Positions 42,256 to 54,150 of a stretch of 64,000 nucleotides of DNA are shown one piece after another. The notes under the pieces are model-generated. The model ran no database searches and was not told where the DNA came from. It saw only the letters and a program-made list of their open reading frames with translations. Numbering within the stretch: position 1 is the stretch's first letter; each line of letters opens with the position of its first letter. Origin of the DNA: Aselliscus stoliczkanus (Eukaryota; Chordata; Mammalia; Chiroptera; Hipposideridae); NCBI GenBank assembly GCA_033961575.1, contig CM066736.1, forward strand, positions 92,264,852-92,328,851, in the 5' to 3' direction. A program made the position numbers and the translations under genes.

Positions 42256-42764
42256 ATTTATTCTTATACTGTTATTCATTTTTTTTCTTACATTATGTCC
42301 TTTCTCTTTCAAGAATTCTCTTTTAACACGTTCCACATATTTCTGTAGTACCAACTGTTATTTAGGTTGAATTTCTATTAGTTTCATTGATTGCTACTGT
42401 TTCTTGTATGTTAAATTTTCACCACCTTGAGATCTTTATGCTAATGTAATTTTCATTTGGCTAGAGTACTTTTATGAGTATCTCTTTTTTTCAGAAAGGA
42501 AATATGGATGTGATACTTTCTCAGTGTTTACGTGTCTGAAAATTTCTTGCCATCATGAATTAACAAAATTTAGTTGAATACAGCCATGCGGAATTACCAT
42601 CTCTTTTCCTTAAAAATTCACAGATATTGCTCCATTGATACTTTATTTCCAGTATTGCATATGAAGATATTGGTGCCAATCTGGTTATTATTAATTATAT
42701 TTTAGGTAACTGTTGTGGAACCTTTTAGGACTTTATGTTTTGATTCCAACATGTCATCAGGGTA
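42256..42764. other. unassigned old-repeat-like sequence
   Basis: Pyrimidine-rich, resembling an old L1 or DNA-transposon interior, but without diagnostic ends. It is split by the SINE at 42780 and continues to about 43540. Confidence 0.3.
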
Positions 42765-42779
42765 TGTCTAAGTGTTTTC

Positions 42780-43228
42780 TTTTTTTTTTTTTTTTAAAGA
42801 TTTTATTGGGGAATTGGTGGAGGGGAACAGCGTTGGGGAATCGGGGAAGGGGAACAGACAAGTTGCCGTCTTCTTGTTCTTCAGTTTAGTTGTGGAGGAT
42901 GTTGCTTCACTGTTGGTATCGTCATTGCGCTCTTCCCGGATGAGGCAGATCTGTCGCTGGCCTCTGGATGTCGCTCATCGCGGCTATTGGCAGCTCACGC
43001 TTGGCTGCCAGCCACTCACGCTGGCTGCGGGCCACTCACTATAGCCTATGGCAGCCCACTGCAGCAGGGGCTGCAGCCCACACCATCACCGGGGCTCGCA
43101 CAGCCCAGCTCCAGGTGGAGCTGTTGTTAGCTGTAGAGGGCAGTGTCACTGGCCCTCATGTGGGATCCGAACCGGGGCCGCTGGCATCCCAAAACCAGCG
43201 CTTAACCAATGCGCCACTCGGCCGGCCC
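42780..43228 (-). mobile_element. long tRNA-derived SINE, copy 5 (with perfect TSD)
   Basis: Minus orientation with head ending GGCCGGCCC at 43228 and a T run of about 16 at the left. A perfect 15-bp target duplication TGTCTAAGTGTTTTC lies at 42765-42779 and 43229-43243. Five body units are at 42969-43069, one of them 21 bp. Confidence 0.92.
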
Positions 43229-43243
43229 TGTCTAAGTGTTTTC

Positions 43244-43818
43244 AATAACCAATAACATTGGCCAGTATTTGGTTTTTCCACTCAGAAAAATTTTCTTCCA
43301 GTTTAACTTTTATTGCCATATATCCTCCATTAGCTCTTCTATCTCCCTTCATTCCTCTCATTTTTCAGATTGGAGCACCTGGATTAATCCTCCAGGAGTT
43401 TTCTCATATTTTCTATCTCTTTGTCTTCCTGCTCTGTATTCTGGGAGGATTATTTGTTTCAATAATTAAATTCTAATTCAGTGTTTGATAACATACATTC
43501 TTCTGTTCTTTGCCTCTATTAATTTTTTTTTATTTTGGGAAAATATTTTTATACTGAAAAACACTTTATTGCCAAATTGCTTTTTAGCATGGTCGCCTGC
43601 TGTGTTTTCAATACCTTATCCCATTAACAGAGAATAGGATTTAGAATTTTTTGAAGTCTTTTCCTGTTTCCTACATTAACTCTTTTTAAAAATGTTGGCC
43701 TATTTATCCTGATTACTCAAATTTATACTCTATTTTAATGTGCTAATTTGTTTTATTTGCTCCATGATTTATTTCCCCTTTGTAGAGATACATAGCTCCT
43801 CCCCTTACCCCCCCCCAA
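43244..43818. other. unassigned sequence
   Basis: Two overlapping plus frames (43236-43476) come from pyrimidine-rich repeat-like sequence. No gene is supported. Confidence 0.35.

Positions 43819-43861
<43 letters not shown>
43819..43861. repeat. (CA)n microsatellite
   Basis: About 20 CA units, preceded by a C-rich run ('tacccccccccaagac'). Confidence 0.9.
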
Positions 43862-43863
<2 letters not shown>

Positions 43864-44559
43864 GGATGGGTTTATGAACATCTGGCCTAGAGAAGCAGCA
43901 GTTGGATTTATTTCCTGGAAGATCAAAGATGAGAGGAAGACAGGCCCTCCATGTAAGGCAGACCTTAGGTAGGTATCTTCTAAGAGTTAAATGACTGTAA
44001 GATCCTAAGATGGTACAAGTGACTATGGGAATTCCATCCCTGTTAATTCCTTGGAAGGTAATAAAGAATGAAGTGCCAGAAATATGACTGCCAAGCAGGA
44101 CCCTTTGACCTAGGCAGATAGATAGCTATGGGTAGTTTTGATTCACAACTTTTTCCAGGAAAACAAGGTGTCTACAGTCTCGCAGCATGGGTCTAAGAAA
44201 GCCTCGAGAGCTGCCACCAGCCAGCTTCTACTTGCATGCAGTGACTAATGACAGACAGTGGCATGTGGTTGTCCTTTAATCCATCCTCCTATGAACATCT
44301 CTTTATGAACCTAAAGTTGCTGGTGTGTTGGTTTGGTCTCTCTCTGTTTTCCAATGATAATTTGGCTGTGTTTTCTCTCCAGCATTTGTTGGATTGTCTC
44401 AGTAACAAATTCAGTTTAGATTCCTGGATTCTAAGAATTGTAAATATCCTTTATACTTTATTTTTTTCTAACTTCAGTTTCAAAGTGGCATAGGCATTTT
44501 TTTATCTCTAGGAATTGACCATAGTCTCAATTCATTTCCTCCTCTTCAATCATATGTGC
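43862..44559. other. non-genic sequence
   Basis: No recognised repeat or gene. The plus frame at 44248-44493 is unsupported. Confidence 0.35.
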
Positions 44560-45780
44560 CATAGAATGCTCAGGTAAAACTTACCAACTGACCCTCACCC
44601 CTATAGTTCTTTTCCTTGGACAATGTAGTCAGATGAGAAATGCTATGAAAATGTAACTCACTTCTGAAACAGTCTTCATACGTGGGAAAGGATGTCCCAA
44701 ATGTATCAGCAGAAGCAGGCATGGTGGTATGAGAAACATGATAGGTTCTGGAAATCACAAAAGACCTGGCATGTCTGCAGTGGAGTGTGGAAGAGATAAA
44801 GCTAAGGAGTTGGGTAAGAGCTTGATGATGAGATATTTTTAATGCACTGATAAAGAGTTTGAACATTATTGAGAAGGCAATAGGAAGTCGAAGGCTTTTA
44901 AGGAAGGGAAGCAAAAAGATTAGATGTGTGTTATAAGCAGATCATTCTGGTAGTGTGAAAAATGAATTGGATGAGGGGACAATGGAGTGAGGAAACCCAT
45001 TAGGAAGCTATTAAAGAGGCTTAGGTGAGAATTTGTGAAGCTTCTAGTAGGGCCAGTAGCAATATGGGGAATAGTGGAGAGATTCAAAAGCTACTTAGCA
45101 AGTGAAATAAACAGACTTGGTGTTTGATTATATGTAGAATGAGAAAGAGAAGCCAGAGCCCAGAATGGGTTGGTGATGGGTGTGTCTGGTGATACCATTA
45201 CTTGAGGTAGAGAATATAGGAAGAGAATTGCATTTAGGGAAAAAGAGGACATATTGTATATAACTTTTCTAAGATATTTGAATGTAAATGTCCACTATGC
45301 ACACCACACATCACACATACATAGCAATACTGTTTAGTCAGGATATATGAGCCAGATTTATAGCTATGGATATCAGCAGCATGTGGTTGATGTATAAAGA
45401 AAGAATAATAGTAAATACAATTTGGGGGTTATTAGTATGGTCTAGACAGCATACTGGTACTTTAGGGATGGACAGAAGAGAGGAGTCTAGAATCTCAGAG
45501 ATTAGATCCAGAAAAGTAAATAGAGTGTGAGGAGGAAGTGAGATAAACAAATGTGGAAGAGGGTGAGGAGGGAGTTTCAAAGTATAGAATGAATATTCTA
45601 GAGATGTCAAACAAGTTGAGGAGTAAAAAGCGTCCTTTGACTTTGACAATTAGGAATTTACTGAAATTCAAATTATAGGGTATAGAAGAGTTCCAATCTC
45701 TTAGAACTGATTTTGATAAGTCAACTTTTGAACAAGTTGTAGAGAAAGTACCTGAGATTAGAAGGAAGTCTCTGAGAAGC
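44560..45780 (-). mobile_element. long L2 3' portion
   Basis: In reverse L2 order: 'gagtttgaacattattgagaaggcaatagg', 'agcagatcattctggtagtgtg', 'ggaaacccattaggaagctattaaagaggcttagg', 'ttagcaagtgaaataaacagacttggtg'. It runs about 1.2 kb in one piece, the longest L2 in the window, with two minus frames that are not intact protein. Confidence 0.7.
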
Positions 45781-45989
45781 AAAAATGTGGTTGTGATGAC
45801 TTATTATTGGAGGTGAATAGAGCCAAATTCCTGGAGAAAGAGAGGGAAGGGATGAAACAAATCCCATTCCCACAGAGCAGGTTGAGACAGATGAACAAAA
45901 TTACCTCAGTGTTGCCAGAATGCCACCATACCAATGCATCAGAAGGGATGGGCAAGGCTGAGGTGCCTGAATAGGCTTGAGTAGGGGGA
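45781..45989. other. non-genic sequence
   Basis: Nothing is assigned. Confidence 0.3.
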
Positions 45990-46440
45990 CTTAGAGGAAT
46001 GGTGAATGTACTGGATGCTGGGACCTCTCACCTGCGTCCTTCATCCAGGAGTGAGGCACTCATTCTTCCAGTTGTCAGGAAGGTTGACTGCTGATTGCTC
46101 ATGGCTGAATCCCTCCACAGAAATTGTCCTTGTTAAAGGTTATGCTCCCTCCCTGGGGGCAATCTGCGTTCAATGATGGTTGATTTGGGGATATCAGAGC
46201 CCAGCCCCCTTGCTCCAATTCAGGATGTCTGAAGGGCCATTCCAGCTTCAGAGCTCCCATAAGATTGGCTGAAACCGCAGCGCACATAACACTTGAACCT
46301 CTTTCTCAGCAGAATCCCGTTTCTCATACTCTTCTATAGGCATCGGTGTCAAGAACAGTCTTCAATACCTCCTGCATCAAATATTGTTTGCAGAGCCTAT
46401 TTCTGGAGAACTCAAACTAAGGGAGTGAATGTGTATTTTA
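45990..46440 (+). mobile_element. LTR-like old repeat (family not assigned)
   Basis: Order 'ccctccacagaaattgtccttg', 'ggttatgctccctccctggggg', 'gcccccttgctccaattcagg', 'gctgaaaccgcagcgcac', ending near 'gcctatttctggagaactcaaac', typical of an old mammalian LTR whose end gives 'ctgggaactcgac'. I cannot fix the name. Confidence 0.4.
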
Positions 46441-46554
46441 TAATCAGCTTTATATCTTCTAGATTTGGATCTAACTAATAGGAACAGTTTTGATTTCATC
46501 ATGTATAGAACTGATCAAAAGACTCCAAAATGAGAAGTTAGCATGATGCGCTTC

Positions 46555-46725
46555 TAAAGTGGTAGTTCTCAAAAGGGAATAGAGGGTAGAGATAGGGAAG
46601 GTATGTATGTTCTGTGGCTATGCCCATGTGTATCCACCCTTGATATCTTTCTTCCCCAAATTCTGATGCCCCACCATGACCCTGCCACCACCTCCTTGAG
46701 AAACACTATTCTAATACTATGGGAC
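46555..46725. mobile_element. MER5/hAT-like fragment
   Basis: 'gtggtagttctcaaaa' at the left and 'cttgagaaacactattc' at the right form hAT-type inverted ends, with a middle that is diverged. Confidence 0.45.
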
Positions 46726-47204
46726 TATGCACATTGGGGTGGACCTGTTCCAGTGTGTGTTGGGGGGTAGGCGGGGGGTATCACTGCAGGTAGGAAGCCT
46801 ATAGGTGACACACTGTAGTCATTAGAAGAGAGGGGAAGGGCAGAGGAGACCTGTTTTGGTTTTAATATTTTAAGGTAGGAACTTTAGTATATTTAATATA
46901 TTTTAGTATATTCTGGATGAGAAAGACCAGTGAAATGAGAGCTCTGAATATAGGAGAAAGAGGAAGTAATAGTAAAAAGACCACTTTGCCTGAAAAGACC
47001 CTATACCAATCAATCCCTGTTAATTTTTCTCCAATAGTCTCATCTGCACACTCATAATGCTAACCTCCTATTCTGCATCTATAGTATTAGAGTTCCCATC
47101 TCCAAACCCCCAAACTCCAACGATTGAGGGTTAGTGATATTTGATAGAGACTTCCAATGATTTTTTTCTTTTAATAACAAAGAGAACATAGCCTGAGGTA
47201 TTGC
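46726..47204. other. non-genic sequence
   Basis: A G-rich patch ('gggggtaggcggggggtat') is at about 46762-46780. No gene or repeat is recognised. Confidence 0.35.
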
Positions 47205-47640
47205 CATGCTTTGTGAGGTTTTTTGTTATTATTGAAGTATAATCAACATCTAACATTATATTTCAGGTGTACAACAATGATTTGATATTTGTATACACTG
47301 TGAAATGATCACCACAATAAGTCTAGTGAACATCTGTCACCATACATAAGTACAGAAAAAATTCTTTTGTTTTCTGGTGCTGAGGACTTTGAAGATCTAC
47401 CCTCTTAGCAATTTCCAAATATGTAGTACAGTATTGTTGACTACAGTCACCATGCTGTATGCTATGTCCCCATGACTTACTTATTTATAACTGTAAGTTG
47501 GTACCTTTTGACACCGCTTCTCCCATTTTACCCACCCAATGTTCTTCTGACCCATTTCTAAATAACTTGGTCACATTGGTTCTCAACTACTGGGGTCATC
47601 GTGAGAGCAGCAAGTTTCAACCTCTTTGGGAGATCTGTTT
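47205..47640 (-). mobile_element. L1 3' UTR (L1M-type)
   Basis: In reverse: 'tattattgaagtataatcaacatctaac... caggtgtacaacaatg', 'gaaatgatcaccacaataagtctagtg', 'gttgactacagtcaccatgctgtatgc', 'gttggtaccttttgac', the well-known antisense L1 3' end. Confidence 0.8.
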
Positions 47641-47689
47641 ATAACCCTTTACGCTTCTTACTTAAAGCTTTCTTGAAGGTCTGGGTAGT

Positions 47690-48390
47690 TTTGCAATGGC
47701 CATCCTTTTCCTTGAATTAAACCCAAAGGTTAGTAAGCCCTTTCATATCAAACAGCTAATATAAGCTATAATTAGGATGAAACAAGCCTGAGAGTCCAGG
47801 TAAACGTTCTTACTGCTGAAGAAAGTGAGCGTTCAGGAACGGTCATGCGATGAGGCTTCTCTGCAATTAGAAATCATCCCAGGATGTTGACACCTCTCTC
47901 TCAGTTTCAGCAGGCGAATAAATCAGATAAGAGGAAGGGACAGGACATGTAAGAGAAGGAAAAAATTTTAAAAGATGTATGACAAATTGCGGCTTGAATT
48001 TTGTTTTAAACTGCTTTGGGGAATGAAAACAAATTTCTCTGGTAAGAAACGATAACTTTACAGGACCAGCTCGGGGGTTATTAACAAGATATGATCTGAG
48101 TGCAATGCTTCCCATGGGTCATAAAGATAACTATATGCAGGAGCTGATCATTAGAAAAATGATTAAGGCTATTATTAACCCATTACTCAATTACTTATTA
48201 ATTACTTTAAAATGTGGCTAGAAATGAGGCAATTAGGAGTTCACAATTCTAATTGGTATTTGAAATCACAGAAGATGAATTGATGGGTACCAGCTGTTTT
48301 GACATTTTGCCTGGTGCTCAGCTACTGAGGAAGACGCTGTACAGCAATACTCTAGAATCTCTCTTTTCAAGCACAACCAAACTCAGGGAG
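47690..48390. promoter_or_regulatory. best candidate conserved noncoding element
   Basis: No repeat is recognised for 700 bp. The core at 48120-48300 is packed with homeodomain-type ATTA/TAAT sites: 'gatcattagaaaaatgattaaggctattattaaccc', 'actcaattacttattaattac', 'gcaattaggagttc', 'ttctaattgg'. A GATAA motif and a TGCAATTAG site lie at the left. Dense, well-formed sites and relic-free sequence suggest an enhancer kept by selection. Frames there are short. This is inference. Confidence 0.35.
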
Positions 48391-49274
48391 GGCAGCTGTT
48401 TCCCCCTGGAGAAATAAAAAGCACTCACACTTGCATTTGACTTGAGAGCCATGAAGTCAGGATCAGGCTAAAGCATTCAGCCCTGGTAGAAAGTAGGATG
48501 AAAGCTTTGTGCTGGTCTTTCCCATAGTGGACACTGGAACTAAAGCTGCATCCAGGAAGCATGGGAGGACCATAGGTATGGCTGTAGGTATGGTTGAGTT
48601 CAAAATTAACCTTCTGGCACAAGTGGGTTATTAGCCAGCCAGGCACAGTATAGATACCAATACTACATACAGCATTCAATGTCCTCTTGCTTGTTGAGAG
48701 TAGATGGGCTAATCACTCAAGACACCCTCCATTCCTCATTCAGGTCTTCAAAAGGTATTTTGGTGTCTTGATCATGTGTCCATCAGTTCTGTGATAAGGA
48801 GTCAAGTGCTCAAGGATATGGCCTCCTCCCACAAGTTTCCCAGAGTTTTCTTCCTCTAAGGAGATATCTTTATGATATTAAATATGTCCTAGTATTGTTA
48901 TTTATATCTTTCTATTTTCCTTATAGGTGTCTTCAACCATATCATTTGAAACAGGAGGAACAATTCTCATCATATCACAGCTATGGGGAGTTGGTATTCT
49001 TCTGTTAAGTAACTAAGTCAAAATGATGACAGTCTTTACCAAAAAGTCTACAGTTGTCTTTAAAAAAAAAAAGTCTTCAGTTTTCATGGGAAAATATAAT
49101 ATAGAAAGACAGATGTTAGAAAGGAGGGCAAGAGGTCATGAGACATAGTGGAGAATGAAAGAAGGAATAGAGAAGAGATCTGAACAAAGAAGCAGAGGAG
49201 AGTGAGAAGAACAGAGAGGCAGTAGAAAGCTTATGAAGTGTGCTACCTGAAAATCTAAAGCATATAAAAGCACC
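48391..49274. other. non-genic sequence
   Basis: The minus frame at 48425-48679 has no domain. A poly-A of 10 is at about 49062. Purine-rich text at 49100-49230 may be L2-like. Nothing firm. Confidence 0.35.
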
Positions 49275-49963
49275 TGTGATGGTTAATTTTATGTGTCAAC
49301 TTGACTGGGCCATGGGGTGCCCAGATATTTGGTCAAACGTTATTCTGGATATATCTGTGAGAGTGTTTCTGGATGAGATTGATATTTGAATTGTTAGACT
49401 GAGTAAAGCAGATTGTTCTCCTAATGTGGAGGGGTCTCAACCAATCACTTGAAGGCCTGAGTTGAACAAAAACGCTGAGTAAGAAGGAACTCCTTCTACT
49501 TGAATAGTAGAGCTGGTCTTTTCCAGCCTTCAGACTTGGACTGAAACATTAGCTCTTTCTGGGTCTCAAGCCTGCCGGGTTGCAGAGATTACAACTGTTC
49601 CTCCATTGGCTCTCTTGGTTCTAAAAGCTTCAGACTGACACTGGAAGTACACATTGGCTCTTGTCGGTCTCCAGCTTGCTGACTGTGAAGTTGGGATTTC
49701 TCACCCTCCATACTCAGGTGAACCAATTCCTTAAAATAAATATCATATATCCTATCCTATCCTATCCTATCCTATCCTATCCTATCCTATCCTATCATAT
49801 CATATCATATATCATATCAGGATTACCCAGAGAAACAGAACCAATAGGATGTATATATGCCCCATTGGACAAAAGCATGTCAGAAATAAGTAAATATATA
49901 TGTGTATATATATCCCACTATATCCCATTGGTTCTGTTTCTCTGGAAAATCCTGATTAATATA
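49275..49963 (+). mobile_element. MLT2-type LTR with rearranged 3' end
   Basis: Starts TGTGATGGTTAATTTTATGTG and passes 'agatatttggtcaaacgttatt', 'gatgagattgatatttg', 'caatcacttgaaggcctgag', then the terminal 'ggttctgtttctctggaaaatcc'. A second, inverted copy of that terminus lies at 49819-49859, on the other side of a unit-mixed AT stretch, and a (TCCTA)n array fills the spot where the family usually has CT/TA runs. Confidence 0.8.
49748..49816 (+). repeat. (CCTAT)n pentanucleotide microsatellite
   Basis: About ten perfect CCTAT units, shifting to CATAT at the 3' side. It lies within the MLT2 LTR. Confidence 0.92.
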
Positions 49964-51454
49964 CCACCCCAAAACTTGTGAGAGGAGTTTGTCTCACATT
50001 TACTGCTCGGCCAGTTCATGCTGAAGACTTTTCTGTTATCTCGTTTCTCACACCTACTTTCATATATGTCTTAAGTATCTACTTACTTTGCTGTGGAACT
50101 GCCATCCTTCTTCACATTGATCTGCTACTTCCATGCTGGCCTCAATAAAAGGATGATTTTGAGGTCCTTTTTCTTCAGAGTTCCATCTTAATTCTTCAGA
50201 GAGCCACTAATGGAAGGAAGTTGTATGTAACTGAAAGTTTAGGGATAAGTAAAAAGAATTTTGGTGGACTCGTGGTACCAATCAGTTTTTCTGCCCAGCA
50301 CCTCTTCCTCTTTGACTAGTAATAGCATCCCTCTTCCTTTGAGAAATCATTTCCCTTCCATTTGGTTCTGGTAGGATATCGTGATAGTGTTCACACCTCA
50401 TGGCAACAGTAACTAGCCCAAGGAGTAGACATACGACCCAAAAAAGGAAATCAGAACGCTTCCTTGGCATTGATATATGGACACTAAGAAAGCATTTACC
50501 TTTTCATTAGGCTTACTAAGCTCAGACAGTGGAAACCTGGAGTTGCTGGCAACCATCTTCCCTAACTGCACAGAAAATTTTCACCTATAGTAGGAGAAAA
50601 TGAGGCAAGTACAGAGAGTAGCAGAATTAAAAAATGAGGAGGAAGAGGAGAAGGAGAAGGAATAGGAGGGGGAAAGGAGGAAGAGGGAGAGGAAGAGGAG
50701 GAATCTAATTAAATTAAGTCCCTCAGTCCAGCCATGTCTGAAAGGAGCCATTAACCCTTGGACTTTCCAGGTATTTGAGCCAAAGTAGTTCATTTGTGGT
50801 TTAAGGTAGTTTCATTTGAGGTTCCGTTATTTGCAATCTAAAGTATTCGGATTAATACCAAAATTGGTAGAGACATTGGAATGTTACAACCAACAGACTT
50901 GTCATTATAGAACTAGCAAAGAGCTTGGGTGTTGGATAGTGAGGTCCTTGCTGAGAAGTTGACCATCTTGGTTGAGTGGTTGTCAAACAGCTAGTTAAAC
51001 TGCCATCTACTTGGATTTTGAGTGAGATGCTGTGCCTACTATAATATTGGGGGTTTAGGGGCCTTGATGGAAAAATGTAAGGGTGTTGAAGCAGTTTTGC
51101 TACTTGTGCTACTTCTGATGCCCTTCACAAACATCCTATAATAAAAGAGATAAGCTTTTAGTTCAGAGATAAGCTTTGGCCCATCCAAAAATAGTAAATA
51201 GGAAAAATAAAACAGCATATGGCTGTGTAAAGAGATGCCCTTCAGCCCGAGGACAAACAGTCCAAGCCTATGGAAGGGAGGAGGGGCATCAGGTGATCAT
51301 AAGTCTTCTGAAAATGCGAAAGCTTAATGATCTGCCTCTACAAAGTCAAGGAAGTGGCAAAAGTAGAAAATACTACTGAGATCTGAAAAACTTAGGGGAT
51401 CTTGTCAGATTTATGCTTCCTTCCTTAAGATAGGAAGAGCAATTATCATTTCCT
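49964..51454. other. non-genic, partly old repeat-like sequence
   Basis: 50270-50470 and 50820-51400 have the feel of an ancient interspersed repeat or LTR-element interior ('gacttgtcattatagaactagc', 'ggttgagtggttgtcaaacag'), but I cannot name it. A purine-rich GGA/GAA run is at 50632-50703. Frames at 50282-50470 and 50581-50793 (minus) are low-complexity or unsupported. Confidence 0.35.
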
Positions 51455-52170
51455 TTGCTTTTTTTCTAAGAAATTTTAAACATATATACAAACACAGAGA
51501 ATAATATGACAAATATCTATTCTCCTGCAACCTGGAATTAATGGTGGCTAATGGCTTACAGACTTAGATAACCTTTATATAGTTCAAAATTTTTATTCAC
51601 TTTAGAGTATTTCATAACATGACTATAAACATAAGTTTTACTTGTCTATTTCCTTTGTAATAGACACTTAGGTGGTTGTCAGCTTTGTAGTATCACAAGC
51701 AATAGGTTACTTACATTCATGATATATGTTTTGTGGCACATCCATATGAGAATTATTTTCCAGCTTGTACATCTAGAAGTAGTGCTGGATCATAAAGTAT
51801 GCACAGTTTTAATTTTGCTAGCTGCTACCAATTGCTCTCCAAAATTGCTATACCACTTTATATTCTTACCAGTAATGTATGTGTACTATGTTTTCCCCAA
51901 ATCCTTGGAAATAATTGATATTGTCAGACTTTTAAATATTTGCCTATTTGATGAGAGAAAAATGGCATTATACTGTTGCTTTACTTTGCAGTTTGCAAAA
52001 TCCAAATGAGGTTGAACATTTTTTTACATGTTTATTGCTCATTCAGATTTCTTCTTCTATGAACTTTATAACCTGAGACTATTTTTTTAAATGTTTTCTC
52101 TTCTTGATTTGTGGAAGACCTTTTTATGTATTCTGCATATGAATCCTTTGTTTGGATGGTGGTTGTAGAA
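51455..52170 (-). mobile_element. old L1 (L1M-type) 3' portion
   Basis: In reverse: 'aaattttaaacatatatacaaacacagag', 'gtacatctagaagtagtgctgg', 'gctgctaccaattgctctcc', 'atatttgcctatttgatgag', 'ggaagacctttttatgtattctgcatatg', typical antisense L1M 3' region. The 96-codon plus frame (51719-52009) is antisense. Confidence 0.7.
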
Positions 52171-52224
52171 TATAGGCTTTGACCCAATTTGCCTCTGTTT
52201 GAATTTTAGGTTGTAACTAATCAA

Positions 52225-52370
52225 TAAGTTACTTATCTACTCTGTGCTTCAGTTTTCTTATCTGTAAACTAGAGATGATAATAGTGTCTCCTTCATATTG
52301 TTATCATAAGGATTTATTGAATTAATAGCTAATAGAGGGATTTAGAGCAATGCTTGATAACTTGTCAGAA
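52225..52370 (+). mobile_element. MIR SINE
   Basis: 'cttatctactctgtgcttcagttttcttatctgtaaactag... gatgataatagtgtctcc' and 'taaggatttattgaattaatagc' are MIR in plus orientation. Confidence 0.7.
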
Positions 52371-53337
52371 TGCGAAGGAGAGAAAACACAGTGAGAAGAA
52401 CACGAAGCTCACATTCTTTCCAATTTTTTTTTAAGCAGCAGAAACGAAACAACCATTAGTAGGTCAATAAATTATCCTGGTACACACTGTATAGTATTTT
52501 TGCCAGTTTCCTTGGCCTGTCCCCACTCTGTGTGCCATTCAATCTTCATTTGCAAATTTATATATTTAACAGAATGTATTAGATGGTCTCCCCTTTGGTT
52601 CTCAAAGCTTTGTTTTTTTTGAACATAGCCCTTAGCTCACAGTATTGTAATATTCTTTACACCTCTGCTCACCATCTTAGGGACTTAAGGGTAAAAGACT
52701 GCCTCAGTCATTGCAATATCCTCAGTAGAATCATTACTGCCACTTAGAAAGGATTCACTGAAATGTTCAATGACTGACTGACAGAAGCTGTTTCCAACTG
52801 GAGGAAAAACAATGGTTTAAAATCCATGTCCAGCTAATCAGTAATTAAAGGTGTAGTAGCATTAGTGAAGGTTGATTTCAGAATCATTTATGAACTATAG
52901 TTTTCATAAATTGTTAAGTTTCATTTGGGAAGTCTAGTACACACGTATTAGGTGCATGTAGCACCAAGGCACTAGCAGATCATGTGCACACACATACATT
53001 ATATTGTAGAAATAACAGCAAAATCTTGGGGGAACATATGGCTAGCTCACTGTAGCTCTTCCCAGAGCTTATCTTAGAGATTATTTAAAAGAAACAATTC
53101 ATTCCTTTTGGGGCCTCAGCACAGAACTCTGCTAAACTGAGCTTCCGGGCTGGTAACACATCAGACAGAAAAGAAGGTATCATTTGGCAATTTGGCTGCA
53201 GCTAACGAACGACACAGTCACACAGTCTTCTTTCAGGAAAAAAGTTAGCTCTAAGGAAGGGCTGCCTATTAGAGTAAAAGAATAGGAAGTTAAGAGAATT
53301 GGTTGCTAGGTTTTCTTTGAGGGAAAGTCAGTTAATT
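52371..53337. other. mostly unique sequence
   Basis: No gene. 52820-52920 and 53080-53240 carry clustered motifs ('ccagctaatcagtaattaaagg', 'gaaacaattcattcc', 'catttggcaatttggctgc') with no repeat recognised and might be conserved noncoding DNA. The evidence is weak. Confidence 0.3.
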
Positions 53338-53580
53338 TTTCCTTCTTTCCTCCCTCCCTCCCTCAATCTCTTTCTCCCTGCCTCCCTCTCCGCCTCCCTC
53401 CCTCCCTTATATCTTCCTTCCTTCCTTCCTTCCTTCCTTCCTTCCTTCCTTCCTTCCCTCCCTCCCTCCCTCTCTCCCTCCCTCCCTCCTTCCCTCCTTC
53501 CTTCCTTCCTTCCTTCCTTCCTTCCTTCCTTCCTTCCTTCCTTCCTTCCTTCCTTCCCTCCTTCCTTCCTTCCTTTTCCC
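53338..53580 (+). repeat. polypyrimidine (CCTT)n/(CCCT)n tract
   Basis: About 240 bp, uninterrupted C/T from about 53412 to 53580. CTTC and CTCC blocks alternate in a mirror-like way. Frames on both strands (Ser/Pro/Leu-rich plus; Glu/Gly/Arg/Lys-rich minus) are low-complexity artefacts. Confidence 0.95.
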
Positions 53581-53699
53581 CGAGTATGAGAAAAAAATGC
53601 AATCTATTTATTCTGGTAGAGATAGTACTAGAAAATGGGAAGCCAAAAATCAGAAATATAAATCTTGAGAGGCACAGGGGCTGTATGGTCACTGGGGGA

Positions 53700-53815
53700 A
53701 GGAATCATGTCTGCTTTATTCACCCTTTGTATACTGAGGACTTAATGTAATGTCTGGCGCTAGTAGGCACTTGGTAAACATTTATTGAATGAGTATATGA
53801 ATGAATGTCTCCTAG
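53700..53815 (+). mobile_element. L2 3' end
   Basis: 'atgtctgctttattcaccctttgtatactgagg... ggcgctagtaggcacttggtaaacatttattgaatgag... gaatgaatg' is a good L2 terminus. Confidence 0.75.
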
Positions 53816-54117
53816 ATTTTAGAAATATCACCTTATCCTTCTTTTCAACATCTCTTTAATTATTATAAAAATATAATATTCTGAGTATATTAAAAATTAC
53901 AAACACATAGACTAAAAGAAAACAAATTCATAATCTACCCATAAAGATACAATTACATTTTAAATATTTTCTGCAGCCATTTTTGTGTATGCACATGTGT
54001 TGGTTTTTGTATGTGTGCATGCATAGTTACACAAATTTATGATATATAAACATGAAATTTTTCATTCTAAATATTATTTGTATTATGAATAGTTTTCTAT
54101 TTTTTAAAAACTTTATT

Positions 54118-54150
54118 ATTAGTAGTAGTAGCAGTAGTAGTAGTGTAGTA
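54118..54150 (+). repeat. (TAG)n trinucleotide run
   Basis: TAGTAGTAG with one CAG, at the A-tail side of the young L1 3' UTR. Confidence 0.85.

Noticed and set aside
53299..53692. Ser/Pro/Leu-rich plus and Lys/Glu/Gly-rich minus frames
   Set aside because: Translation of a low-complexity polypyrimidine/polypurine tract, not protein.
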